Positions 54,271 through 64,000 of a stretch of DNA of 64,000 nt are shown here, piece by piece. The number at the start of each line of letters is the position of its first letter. The stretch's first letter is position 1. A program made the position numbers and the translations under genes. The stretch comes from Symbiodinium natans. Its lineage: Eukaryota > Sar > Dinophyceae > Suessiales > Symbiodiniaceae. The stretch covers positions 382,473-446,472 of the forward strand of contig CAJNDS010001336.1 in assembly GCA_905221605.1 (NCBI GenBank), in the 5' to 3' direction. The notes beneath the pieces were generated by a model, which made no database searches, was not told the origin of the DNA, and was given only the letters and a program-made list of their open reading frames with translations.

Positions 54271-54738
54271 TGCACCTACCGGGTGAAGCAGGCGGGTGCC
54301 TAAGTGCGCTCAGTGGATGCTTTTACTAGGTCCCAGACTAACCGGCAAAACAAGGTCACCCATTTAAGATTGGAGCAACCTAGGAACATGGAGTTTAGGG
54401 TTTAGGGTTTAGGGTTCAGCCTACATGGAGGTCCAGGGTTGAAGGCATTAGGGTTTGGGGGCTCTGAGATGGCCCCCTGGCGACTGGCAGGCCGCGGACC
54501 TGCGAGCACACCGCAACGTGCGTAGGGTTTAAGGCTTCGGGTTTTCCCCTGAAATTAAGCCCACCCTTCCCGCGAATATTAAATACCCCCCAATATAACT
54601 CTAATAGGGTATTGAATAGCAGGGGTAGGGGGGGGGGTTGAGATTAGGGCTTCGGGTTGAAGAGTTAGGCTTCAGTCCTCAAGATCAGGTTGATGCGGTG
54701 CGTGTCCCTCATGTCATGTAACCCGAAACCCTAAACCC

Positions 54739-54826
54739 CTGAGTTCATAAGCCCCGCAGACTTTCAATTCTATAGGAGATTGTAGTATCCCAAAACGTGT
54801 AAAGTGTACTCATTCGGCTACGAAGG
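54739..54826. mobile_element. MITE-like element, family M2 copy 4
   Basis: CTGAGTTCATAAGCCCCGCAG at the left and AAAGTGTACTCATTCGGCTACG at the right; slightly shortened interior. Confidence 0.75.
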
Positions 54827-54944
54827 AAATTATGAGCCCTTCCGTCGCTGGGCAGGCAAGGCGCTAAGCACTAAACCCTAAACCCCAAACCTCAAAACCG
54901 TAAACCCGACACCTTTAGCCCCAAACCTTAAACCCTAAACCCTA

Positions 54945-55024
54945 ACCCCGAACCCTAAACCCTAAACCCTAAACCCTAAACCCTAAACCCTAAACCCTAA
55001 ACCCTAAACCCTAAACCCTAAACC
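54945..55024. repeat. (CCCTAAA)n array
   Basis: Eleven units. A minus-open island follows (55028-55112; RGRALRLSADCWSVEHQRLA), bounded on the right by G-rich repeat; its gene is unknown. Confidence 0.9.
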
Positions 55025-55114
55025 CAAAGGCAAGGCGCTGGTGCTCCACAGACCAGCAGTCGGCAGACAAACGCAGGGCGCGACCTCGTCGGTGGTGGCT
55101 AGAGGGCCGGAAGG

Positions 55115-56230
55115 TTGGGGTTTAGTGTTTAGGGTTTAGGGTTGGGGGTTTAGGGTTTAGGGTTTAGGGCTTAAGGTTTAGGGTTTCGTTGAACCTCTTA
55201 AACCCTAAGTACCCTAAACACCCTAAGTTTTCACTGAACCGAAATGCCCTAAATACCCTAAGTACCCAAAAAACATCCTAAACCCTCAAGACGCTAGAAA
55301 CCCTAAACCGGGTTTCAAGGTCCCTTCAGCTTCCTTGTCCTCAAAGGCTGAGTTTGGGGGGGCCCTGTTCTCCCCCGGCAAATTCCACACCCTAGGCAAA
55401 ATACCCTCAAGCCCGAAGCCTAAACCCGAAACCCTCAATACCCTGAACCCTCAATACCCTAAACCCTACACACCCCGAACCCGAATATACCCTGAACCCT
55501 AAACACCCTGAACCCTCTTAATATCTTAATACCCTGAACCCTCCTTCTCGGAAGTCCTCCTATCTCTGCCGGATTGAAGCTGCACTCGGATTTGCCCCAC
55601 ATTGGTCAAAAGCTACAGGCCTTCTATTGGTTTAGGGCTTAGGGCTTAGGTTTTGTAAGCTACTCTGTGTTGAACAAGCCCTGTAACAGCTGTTTAACGA
55701 GTTTTGTTGTTCTGCGCTTGTTTCCTCACCCAGCCTGCAATCAACCCTTGAAGTTTCAGGGTACACTCAGACGGCACCAAGAAATCGCAGACCCCTGGGT
55801 TTAGGGTTTAGGGTTTAGTGTTTAGGGTTTAGGGCTCAAAAATGCACATCCCCAAATCCCTGAACCCGCAGGCACCCCGGAAAAGCCGAGGAACCAAGAG
55901 AGGCCTGGTGGAAGCCGCGCTGCAAATGCCTAGGGCGGCGCTTGCCCGCTCTCGTGCCAAGCCTACAAAACCGCGAGTCCATACCAGAAGACCTCGAAAC
56001 CCCAACCCCCCTACACTTGGTAAAAGGGTTTAGGGCTTAGGGTTTAGGACATTGACGCCTAGTATTGGAAGGGCTCAGGGGTCAGGACGTAGGAGATATT
56101 GAGTCCCTGCGCACAAGTACTTTTTATATGTGTACTGACCTTGCATTCGGAGCCCTCAACCCTAAACCCTTTAAACCCTGAACCCTCAAATGGTCGGAAA
56201 GTGAGTGAGTGAGTGAGTGAAATGGCCCAC
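55115..56230. other. Degenerate repeats and unassigned frames
   Basis: TTTAGGG units (55125-55185), CCCTAAGTACCCTAAACA-type units (55200-55530), an unassigned block and an Arg/Pro-rich plus frame at 55842-56033 without recognised motif. A (GTGA)5 run is at 56203-56222. Confidence 0.4.
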
Positions 56231-56879
56231 AGATGTTACTGCGGCCTACACCATCTTCCCCCCCCATATCGCAGAGCAGCTACGAAGGGTTCGAGATGGC
56301 GGGTACTAAATGCAGCCAAGCATCCTTGAATAGAGGGACAGTGGCCCGACAGGCTGGGATTACTAACTACGACAAGGGACAGAAGGCAGGCCCCCCTTGT
56401 TTGCGCCGAGTAACAGGACTCGGTGTATGTGTCTACAAACGGAGCGCGGTGTCATGGGAGACCAGCCCTTTAACGCCGATGGACTTAAGACACTAAGAGG
56501 CCGTTGAGGATGCTGATTGCTTACTCCGATGGAGCAAAGGGGCCGTAGACGGCTAGTAGGGGGGTGTATATAGACTGCACAGAAGAATTGGGGCGTCCTG
56601 TGAGGCCGAGATGAGTGGTGCAGGTTGGTGACGCTGATGGGGGAGGACAAAATCGGGCGCTGCAATCCTACGCTGAAGGTCTAAGAGCCCAGGTAGGCCA
56701 AGATGAGGGGACTGTTTGCCTACACGAATGGGCCTGCGGTTCTGGAGGCCGAGATGGACTAGGAGGTCTGCGGAGGCCAAGTGGACCGATGGACCTGCGG
56801 CGCTGGGAGGTCGGGATGGGGGGTGCTGAAAGCGGGACGCTGAGGGACACGAGAAAGGGGGTTTGGGCCAGAACAGGCT

Positions 56880-57450
56880 GATTTACACTCCATCCGGCCC
56901 AAGCCCAGGTTTTCGGCTCGAGAAAGGGGGTCTGGGCCAGAACTACTACATCTGGCGCAAAGCCGGGTTTTCGGCTCGAGAAAGGGGGCTTGAAGGACCT
57001 ACAGCCCTGGGAAGCTGAGATGTGGAGCGCCGGAAGGTTACACCCGGGCCTTGGGACGGGATGGGGGCCTGAAAGGCCAAGTGGACCAGAATGCACGAGA
57101 ACGGGTGTTGAGCCAGAAAACCCTGGTTTTTGCTCCAACTGGCCCAAACCCAGGTTTTCGGCTCGAGAAAGGGGGTTTGCTTACGCAGAAGGACCTACAG
57201 CCCTGGGAAGCTGAGATGTGGAGCGCCGGAAGGCTACACCCGGGCCCTGGCACGGGATGGCCTGAAAGGCCAAGTGGACCAGAATGCACGAGAACGGGTG
57301 TTGAGCCAGAAGAGCCCGGTTTTTGCTTCAACTGGCCCAAACCCAGGTTTCCGGCTCGAGAAAGGGGGTTTGGGCCAGAAGAGCTGATTTACGTGGCAAC
57401 TGGCCCAGATGCCCAAACCCAGGTTTTCGGCTCAAGAAAAGGGGTTTGCT
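56880..57450. repeat. About 195-bp tandem repeat (minisatellite)
   Basis: GGACCTACAGCCCTGGGAAG recurs at about 56995 and 57190; CCCAGGTTTTCGGCTCGAGA recurs at about 56905, 57148, 57340 (GGTTTCC variant) and 57417. Units contain GCACGAGAACGGGTGTTGAGCC. Open frames in both strands arise because the unit length is a multiple of three; I do not call genes here. Confidence 0.75.
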
Positions 57451-57835
57451 TACGCGGCCTTGGGAGGCTCAGAGGTTCCCTGGGAGGGGAAGGGTGCTGT
57501 GAGCTTCTGCTAAGATGAAGGGCTATTTGCTTACTCACCACGACGGGGGTATTTGCTTACGCTCCACGACGGGGGCGGAGAACAAACAAGCCCACGACCA
57601 GGTGCAGGGGGTACCAAACACCTAAAAACCAGCACAAGTCCAGTATATGGAGACGAGAGATGGGATCTGTGGCATTTTAAGCCAGTTTTCCTGTCAGAAA
57701 CTGCACCTGACAGCCCTTTGTCCCAGACCCATGAGAACGAGGTGAGAATGGGGGCCTGGGCCTGACTTTTAGGGCCTGGATTCCCCACACCCCTGACCCC
57801 TTTACATGTCTGGCCCCCCAAATGCTCACCGACTT

Positions 57836-58664
57836 TTACGCGGGACGCAGCAACTCCAAGGAGTCTACGTTTACTACGGCCAGGCCTTCATTTTGAAGAG
57901 CCCGGACAGCACGAGAGAGGGCAACGGGTGGCCAGTCTTCAGCTACCCCTTGCGCGAGCTGCCGCAGCTCTTGCAGTAGCAGAGAGAGCGGGGCGTGACC
58001 CTCAGAAGATAGGCGTCGCAGCAGCCAGCGTCGGACCCGCCTGGTAGGGAGAGGAGTAGAGTGCACTTGCCCGGACCCAGCGCCGGGGGTGCACGCAGCC
58101 GCCAACCCACGAAGGTGAAGGAGAAGCCGGTCTGAGACAGGCGCAGCATCAGCGCGGCGAGGTGCTGCGGCCAGGCTATGGGCCCAAGTGTGCCAGCAGT
58201 CAGGGCAAAAAGGGACATTGGAGAGCGCGGAAGTGTCATACGCACGATGCGCACCGCAGTTCCAACGGCAGCGCCCACGAAAGTGGATGACCGCGTTGCA
58301 TGAAGCACAGGACGGGCCATTCGAGCCACGGCACCAGGGGCAAGGTAGCGCAGGTCGGGCGTGCACTGGCAGGGAGACCCCCCCCACAGTGCCAGCAGGC
58401 CAAAGCCTGATCCTGATGCTCCACGGGAGGGCAGCTGCAAGTCAACGCCAGAGCCGCCAAAGCTGCTGACCAGGAGGGACGTTGAGCACCCCAACAGGCC
58501 TGCCCATCGGTCAGAAAAGCGCCGCCATTATCCAGGAGGAGCTGGGTCAGTGTCGCATCCCGCAGATGGCGGCAGGGGGCGGTCCGACGCAAGCGTTGGG
58601 TTGCGGCATGCTGTGGGAGGAAAGATCTTAGCGCCTCGGACTCCGACACCCCAAGCCCTTTCAC
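57836..58664 (-). pseudogene. Cys-rich zinc-binding-like protein, frameshifted at a C-run
   Basis: Two minus-strand frames of 142 and 183 codons join at an 8-base C-run (about 58378-58385). The upstream frame gives LLDNGGAFLTDGQACWGAQR and ALACWHCGG; the downstream frame gives ALPCPWCRGSNGPSCASCNA and later VPFCPDCWHTWAHS. The Cys pattern CxxC...CxxC...CxxC...CxxC spans the junction and looks like a treble-clef or zinc-ribbon array, followed by a helical Leu-rich domain (LLQELRQLAQGVAEDWPPVA). The family is not recognised. The break may be a real mutation or a sequencing error in the homopolymer. Unique sequence free of telomere-like repeat. Confidence 0.5.
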
Positions 58665-58954
58665 TCTGCACCAAACCCCTCCCCTCCTCCCTCACTCCAC
58701 CACCCTCACTCCTAAACTCCAAAAACAGCTAAACTCCTGAAACCCTGAACCCCAGAAAGCCTAAAACCCCAAAACCCTGAAACCCTAAAACCCCAAAACC
58801 CGGGCTAACCCCTCTACACCCCCCCTCCCCCCCCCCCCCCTTTCTGTTCCGCCGTGGCACGACAGGACCAAAGCCTGAAGCAGGTCCGAAACTAAGGCTC
58901 GAAGACCCAATTGGAGTTGAATGCGTTCTACGATTTTGGGCTTCTTAGTGTCTT

Positions 58955-59232
58955 CAGGGTCTTTAAGGTCTTTAGGGTCTTCAGGGTCTTTAGGGTCTGG
59001 AGTCTTGAGGGTCTTGAGGGTCTTGAGGGTCTTGAGGGTCTTGAGGGTCTTGAGGGTCTTGAGGGTCTTGAGGGTCTTGAGGGTCTTGAGGGTCTTGAGG
59101 GTCTTGAGGGTCTTGAGGGTCTTGAGGGTCTTGAGGGTCTTGAGGGTCTTGAGGGTCTTGAGGGTCTTGAGGGTCTTGAGGGTCTTGAGGGTCTTGAGGG
59201 TCTTGAGGGTCTTGAGGGTCTTGAGGGTCTTT
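58955..59232. repeat. (GAGGGTCTT)n 9-bp satellite
   Basis: About 27 perfect 9-bp GAGGGTCTT units (58998-59230) preceded by GTCTTTAGG/GTCTTCAGG variants. As the unit is a multiple of three, it yields long LEGLEG and VLRVLR open frames, which are not called as genes. Confidence 0.95.
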
Positions 59233-59399
59233 ATTTTATGGCCGTTAGGGCCTTTACGGTCTTGGATTTATGGTTTAGGGGTAATTTTCAGCGTGATTCC
59301 GAACATGATGTGCGTGCGCACTACAGAACGAACCATGTCACGTTGGGGGGACGAGGGGGGGGCCTATCATGTGAACGCCTGGTTTCGCACGCGGTCGGT

Positions 59400-59530
59400 A
59401 AATACCCCGAACCCGAAACCCGAAACCCTAAACCCAACACCCCAAACCCGAAAACCCTAAACCCTAAACCCTAAACCCCAAACCCTAAACCCTAAACCCT
59501 AAACCCTAAACCCTAAACCCCTAAACCCCA
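59400..59530. repeat. C-rich telomere-like array
   Basis: CCCGAAA and CCCTAAA units, left flank of the next exon island. Confidence 0.85.
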
Positions 59531-59534
59531 AACC

Positions 59535-59622
59535 CTGAACCTTCAGAGCAACTCTCAGCCTTCTCGGGGTGGGCGCCCGCGATGCCTTCAGGGGATGCCT
59601 CTTCTGCTGCAACCTGCGTCGT
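59535..59622 (-). CDS. Exon-like island, unknown gene
   Basis: The minus strand reads TQVAAEEASPEGIAGAHPEK, then AESCSE. C-rich left, (TTTAGGG)n right (59628-59735). Confidence 0.45.
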
Positions 59623-60059
59623 GCATTAGGGTTTAGGGTTTAGGGTTTAGGGTTTCGGGTTTAGGGTTTAGGGTTTAGGGTTTAGGGTTTAGGGTTTAGG
59701 GTTTCGGGTTTAGGGTTTAGGGTTTAGGGTTTTCGCCTAGAATCCCTAGAACCCCCCTAGGGTTTAGGGTTGAGGGTTTAGGGTCTCGGGTTTAGACTAT
59801 CCTTTGCTTAAGGATTCTCCCCCCCCCAAAAAAAACAAAAATAGTTAATCCTATAGTGCCCTTGTAAGGAAGAATGTCTTTCTTTTTTTGGGTGGTTCTT
59901 AAGCAAACAGTAGTAGAATTTGCCAGGGTTTAGGGCTTGTAGGGTTGTGGGTACAGTTTCGGGGGACGGGCAAAACACAATTCCTAACAAAACTCCGCGT
60001 TTTAGGGTAGCCCCGAAGCCCATATAAACCCTAAACCCTACACCCGAAACTCTAAACCC

Positions 60060-60300
60060 AGGCAGGGGTGTCGGGTGTTGGGGTGCTGGGGTGCTGGGGT
60101 GCTGGGGTGCTGGGGTGCTGGGGTGTTGGGGTTTTGGGGTGTTTGAGTGTTGGGCTTAGGGTTTTGGGTTTTGGGGTTTGGGTTTGGGGTTTTGGGGGTT
60201 GGTATTTGGGGGCTTGGGGTTTGGGGGTTTGGGGGTGTGGGGTTTGGGGTTTGAGGTTTAGGGGTTTTGGGGGTTTTGGGGTTTGGGAGTGTTGAATTCT
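60060..60300. repeat. GGGGTGCT and GGTTTGGGG repeats
   Basis: Five GGGGTGCTG-like units (60080-60125), then GGTTTTGGG/GGTTTGGGG units to about 60290. Gly/Val/Trp-rich or Pro/Thr/Gln-rich open frames across it are repeat translations. Confidence 0.8.
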
Positions 60301-60774
60301 TGTGCTAGGGTTTGTAAGATGAATCCAGGGAGGAGGCATGAGGGGATGGTGGATGACCGACAGTGGATGATTCAAAAATGGACGGCAATGGTGGTGTCGT
60401 GATGACCATGGTGCAACCCGCTCATGCCCCCCATTCATAGGCATATTTCATTTGTTAGCGCTTACTGCAAGCATCTTTGGGCTTACTATGGCTACTTGGC
60501 AGTCCCCTTAATGAAACCCTGGAATCCCTTAACCGCTAAACCCTGCACCCTGGCCCTTACACCCCCCTGGTTCCTCAGGACCTCTAACCCTAAACCCCAA
60601 CCCCCTACGGGCTCTTACAGCCCGAATTAGACCCATCTAAAGAACAATCGGCCCTAAACCGTACAAGCCCGATGCCCAAAAAATCAAACCCTGGTTCCTT
60701 AACGGACCCCTAAACCCTAGTTCCTTAACCCTAAACACTTAACCCAAAACCCTGAGCCCTAAACCCTAAACCTC

Positions 60775-60930
60775 GTGGGTTCCCCCCTACCCCCCTCTAT
60801 ACTACCCCCCCTTAGGTTCCCCCCTTAAACGGCCTTAATTCGGCATAATTCTCCCTAAGTAGCCTTAACTATGGGGGGAAACCCCTACAATGGGTAGTAG
60901 AGAGGAGGGGGGAGGGATAGGCGAACCCAT
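60775..60930. mobile_element. Palindromic MITE-like element (M6)
   Basis: It begins GTGGGTTCCCCCCTACCCCCC and ends GGGGGAGGGATAGGCGAACCCA; inner arms TCTATACTACCC / GGGTAGTAGAGA pair. About 155 bp, no ORF, no second copy seen. Confidence 0.7.
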
Positions 60931-60993
60931 AAACCCTAAACTCTAAACCCTAAACCCTAAACCCTAAACCCTAAACCCTAAACCCCAAACCTT

Positions 60994-61078
60994 ACGCACC
61001 CAGTCTTTGCCTCGGCCTCTGCCAGCGAAGGCGCGGTCGCCTGGCATCTGCTGGAGCTCTTCGCGGAGAGCCCTACGT
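60994..61078 (-). CDS. Exon-like island, unknown gene
   Basis: The minus strand reads LRRALREELQQMPGDRAFAG, then RGRGKDWVRK, helical and charged. C-rich array left (60930-60990), G-rich right (61085-61170). The plus frame (AVAWHLLELFAESP) is also open. Confidence 0.4.
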
Positions 61079-61740
61079 AAGCATAGGGTATAGGGTATGG
61101 GGTTTAGGGTTTAGGGTTTAGGGTGCAGGGTTTAGGGTTTAGGGTTTAGGGTTTATAAGGGTTTAGGGTTTAGGCACCGTAGATCTTCTGAGGGAACTAA
61201 AAGGTACCTTCTGTCCAGCCTAGACCCTAAAGCCCTAAATCCCGTGAATGACGTCAGTTCCTGATGCCCTAAGAGCCAGTACGCCCCCAAACCCCAAACC
61301 CCAAATCCCAAACCCCAAATCCTAAACCCCAAACCCTAAACCCCGAACCCCCAGACTTCCGAAAGCAGTGAACCGCCCGGACTCCCACAACCTTAGAGTT
61401 CAGGGTTTGGGGCTCGGGGTCATCAGCCCTAGTCGCTTCAGTCCCTAGACCCTAAACCCTAAACCCTGATCGCTTCAGTTACTGAACCCTAAGAAACGAA
61501 GGCCACCAGCAGCTCCGACAACGAGCTGTTTATTCAAAAATCTCCCGGTCAGGCCAAGGGTTTAGGCTTCAGGGTTTAGGGTTTCGGGCTTAGGGTTTAG
61601 GGTCAGCCATCCGGCACATGTGTGGCCAGTCTGACGTTCAAAAAGGCTGGATTGTATCTCATCAGTGCGTGGCGCTGGCTGCCTTCCAGATCTCCTAGCC
61701 TGGATGATGATGTGATGAAACAATCCAGCAATCACGCAAA
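61079..61740. other. Telomere-like repeats and unassigned islands
   Basis: TTTAGGG units at 61098-61170, CCCCAAA units at 61287-61345, and islands at 61490-61560 and 61600-61740 in which nothing is recognised. Confidence 0.4.
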
Positions 61741-61863
61741 GGGTTAAGGGTTAAGGGTTAAGGGTTAAGGGTTAAGGGTTAAGGGTTAAGGGTTAAGGGT
61801 TAAGGGTTAAGGGTTAAGGGTTAAGGGTTAAGGGTTAAGGGTTAAGGGTTAAGGGTTAAGGGT
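61741..61863. repeat. (GGGTTAA)17 variant array
   Basis: Seventeen perfect TTAAGGG heptamers, homogeneous from end to end, terminated by one TTTAGGG unit. Confidence 0.97.
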
Positions 61864-62198
61864 TTAGGGCACGAATTCTACATCATGACCATGCCCTGGG
61901 CCATGAGAATAATTGGGTTGAAAGACATCTTGCGCCTTGTCATCGGCTTCTACCATCTGCAGCTTTGCACTCTCTTCCTCTTCTCGAGCGCCACGGGCGT
62001 AGGCCCGGAAGTGGGGATTCCCGCAACATCTCCTGGGGGGGTGTAAAATCATCATCGCGATGTAGATGCGGTCACTAAACCCTAAACCCAAACTCACCAA
62101 GCCCTTAACTTGCTAAACCACTCCCAGAAACCCTAAACCCTAAGCACTCCCAACATGAGCCCCTCTAGTTCCCGGCTTCGAACGTCCAAGATGAGAGC

Positions 62199-62295
62199 TT
62201 GGGGAGTTCCCCGCTATACGAACAGTCCTTCATAGGAATTATAATAGGGGGTACTATAATCCCTGGAAAGGTTAGAACAAGGGGGAACATCCCAA
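62199..62295. mobile_element. Palindromic MITE-like element, family M1 copy 8
   Basis: It begins CTTGGGGAGTTCCCCGCTAT and ends AGGGGGAACATCCCAAA; the centre TATAATAGGGGGTACTATAAT is a good hairpin loop. An M1-free stretch (62300-62570) of degenerate G-rich repeat follows. Confidence 0.8.
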
Positions 62296-62802
62296 ATGAG
62301 AGCCGAACTTAGGGGTTTACGGTTGTTGGGCTTAGGGGTCGAGGGCTTCGGGAGTTAGGAGTTTTGAGGCTTTAAGGGTGGGGGTTTGGGGGGTTTTTTA
62401 GGGTGTAGATCTTTTGGGGTTAGGGGTGTCGGGGTTTAGGGGTTAGGGGTTTAAGGATTTAATCGTTGCGGAGCTTGGGTTAAGTGAGGGTTTAGGCTTT
62501 CGGCGGTTGGGTTTTTTAGGGGAGGAGCGGTTCAGGGTTTAGGGGTTTAGGGAGTGGCCACATTCCTAAACCAGATCAGAGCCCTGTAAGAACCTAACTA
62601 CGCATGTAAAACCGCCGGAACCCTACACCATGAACCACACAAGCACCCTAAACCAGCTAAGCCCTCAGCCCCCTCAGCCCTCTAAACCTCCTAAACCCTC
62701 AACCCAAAACCCCCAACTCGAGGTGGAGCCTGAATAGCGGAAGACAGGTTGTTTCCACACACCCTAACAGTTGCCAACTGCTAACTACCACTTACCAAAC
62801 TA

Positions 62803-62900
62803 CCCTAAACCCTAAACCCTAAACCCTAAACCCTAAACCCTAAACCCTAAACCCTAAACCCTAAACCCTAAACCCTAAACCCTAACCCTAAACCCTAAAC
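62803..62900. repeat. (CCCTAAA)13 array
   Basis: About thirteen units with one CCCTAA, left of the exon island at 62914. Confidence 0.95.
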
Positions 62901-62913
62901 CCTCAACCCCAAA

Positions 62914-62981
62914 CCGCGCCTTGGGCAGCAGGGAAAGCCGGCGAACCGCACCCAGAAGATCCACGACCGGGTACAGCGGTG
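62914..62981 (-). CDS. Exon B of a paralogous exon pair, unknown gene
   Basis: The minus strand has GGGATTTCCAG as acceptor, then APLYPVVDLLGAVRRLSLLP, then KAR, ending at GCG-GTTTGG donor. Homologous to the island at 46238-46310 over its whole length, with acceptor and donor at equivalent places and about half of the base changes synonymous. Either two paralogous genes or repeated domains of one long gene. Confidence 0.65.
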
Positions 62982-62999
62982 CCTGGAAATCCCGAGGAG

Positions 63000-63370
63000 G
63001 GCTTTGGGGGGAGGGGGGGGGGGGGGGTTAGGGCTTCTATTGGGGTTAGGGTCTGTTGGGTTCAAGGTTGAAGGGTTATAGGATATTCTAGGGATTAGGG
63101 CCTTTCCGGTTTAAGGTTGAAGGGTATGAGGATTTCGGCTTTGGGGGTTTTAGGGTTTAGGCTTTTTTTGGGGGCTATGCCTTTGGGGCTTCGGGTTCGG
63201 AGCCAGGTTTTTTGGGGGCATTTTCTTTGGTATGTTTTTGGGTTTTAAGGTTTAGTGTTTAGTGTTTTCGGGTTGTAGGGTTTTAGGGTTTTCGGGTTTT
63301 AGGGTTTTCGGGTTTCGGGTTGTTAGGCTGTTTAGGATGTTTAGGGCTTAGGGTTCAGGGTTTAGCTCCC
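63000..63370. repeat. Degenerate G-rich repeat field
   Basis: A G-run (63008-63027), then GGTTTTAGGG, GGTTTTCGGG and related units to about 63365. No gene seen. Confidence 0.7.
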
Positions 63371-63509
63371 CAAAAAAACCAAAAAAACACCCAAACAGAA
63401 CCCCCGTTCGGGTTCGGCGGTTTTTGTGGTTTTTGGGTGTAGGGCTTAAGGGTTTCTTAAGGGTCCTTGGATTGCCCCGCCCCAGAAAGCGCCCAGCTGC
63501 AATGAGGTC

Positions 63510-63664
63510 TGTTTATCGGGGTGCCAGGCTGCCCAGTCGCTGTTTGCCTTCAATAATCAGGCGCATCAGGCGCTCTTTGGCCTCCACAAGGTCGTCATCC
63601 AGTGCGACGAAAGGCCACTCTGCTGAAGGCATCTTCAACCGCTGCGCAAAGGCGGTCTGAAAGG
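63510..63664 (-). CDS. Probable terminal exon, unknown protein
   Basis: The minus strand reads FQTAFAQRLKMPSAEWPFVA, LDDDLVEAKERLMRLIIEGK, QRLGSLAPR and then TAA. At about 50 codons it is the longest clean island in the right part, ending in a proper stop: a C-terminal helical segment. The upstream exons would be right of about 63.7 kb. No family recognised. The plus-strand frame here is a shadow. Confidence 0.55.
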
Positions 63665-64000
63665 GCCGAAATGCGGCCCCGACTTACGTGTCAACATCGT
63701 CAACGGTACTGACGGGACCTCCACAGCCCGGCCGGTTACGCTGCTCCTAACCCTAAACCCTAAACCCTAAACCTTCCAATGTCTGGTTGGTGGATTGCAA
63801 GCTCCTGAGGACATCCCTGCCGAAACCTCAGGACTTAATCCCGGCTAACGCCATCCACAGCCCAGCGGCTTACGCAACCCTCATTTAAGGGCTAGGGCTT
63901 TGGGGGTTTATGGGTTAGGGCTTTGGGGGTTTAGGGTTTCTAGGGTTTACGGCATTGGTCATTGGAGATTTTTTTGGGGGGGGGGTTGGAGGGCTTCGAG
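63665..64000. other. Unassigned unique and telomere-like sequence
   Basis: A short CCCTAAA run (63749-63772), an unassigned island (63773-63880) and degenerate G-rich repeat to the window end. No call. Confidence 0.4.

Noticed and set aside
56553-57416. Overlapping ORFs around the 195-bp repeat
   Set aside because: Open in several frames on both strands because the unit length is divisible by three; no domain motif.
56880-57450. CRISPR-like array
   Set aside because: The repeats are direct units of about 195 bp with similar sequence throughout, not short repeats with unique spacers; the context is eukaryotic.
58911-59474. LEG-repeat and VLR-repeat ORFs
   Set aside because: Both frames of the same strand are open only because the satellite unit is 9 bp; no conserved flanking domain.

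Overview
The window looks like nuclear DNA of a dinoflagellate. Four sequence signs support this. (1) Plant-type telomere-like repeats (TTTAGGG/CCCTAAA) run through almost the whole 64 kb. (2) Two Copia-type LTR retrotransposons are present, with CCCH zinc-finger proteins. (3) Both LTR families carry a motif closely resembling the 3' half of the dinoflagellate spliced leader (TTTTGGCTCAAG). (4) Short GC-rich exon-like islands of 60-110 bp are separated by repeat-filled introns. Species cannot be told from the sequence.

Layout. 0.37-18.56 kb: nine islands read on the minus strand, in correct order, as a MAP-kinase-like (CMGC) protein, running from the alpha-C region (18.5 kb) to subdomain IX (0.4 kb). 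HRD has become HHQ and DFG has become DFL, so it is a pseudokinase or pseudogene. A 9.7-kb Copia element (1134-10870) sits in its last visible intron. It has one 2991-codon ORF covering gag, protease, a cytosine-C5-methyltransferase-like segment, DD35E integrase, a 2OG-Fe(II)-dioxygenase-like segment, reverse transcriptase (RT) and RNase H. 17.7-18.1 kb: a decayed LINE endonuclease fragment. 24.7-33.6 kb: a second LTR element on the minus strand with identical 287-bp LTRs but no pol. Its three long ORFs, each stepping by +1 frame, carry a WW domain, an S1 domain and six CCCH fingers. 34-64 kb: telomere-like arrays, many palindromic MITE-like elements, variant satellite arrays, a LINE RT fragment (48.8 kb), a Cys-rich broken gene (57.8-58.7 kb) and about 20 further exon-like islands, mostly minus strand.

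How it fits together. Both LTR elements inserted at the same phase and orientation of the telomere-like heptamer (5-bp duplication CCCTA). They share the same tRNA-iMet anticodon-arm primer site, polypurine tract, pre-PPT hairpin and spliced-leader-like LTR motif, so the pol-less element could be mobilised by the autonomous one. Many exon islands have C-rich repeat on the left and G-rich repeat on the right. For a minus-strand gene this means introns that start with (GTTTAGG)n and end with (CCCTAAA)n: complementary ends that also supply a GT donor and a C-rich acceptor tract.

All calls come from reading the sequence alone. Exon boundaries are approximate, and no database or transcript evidence was available.
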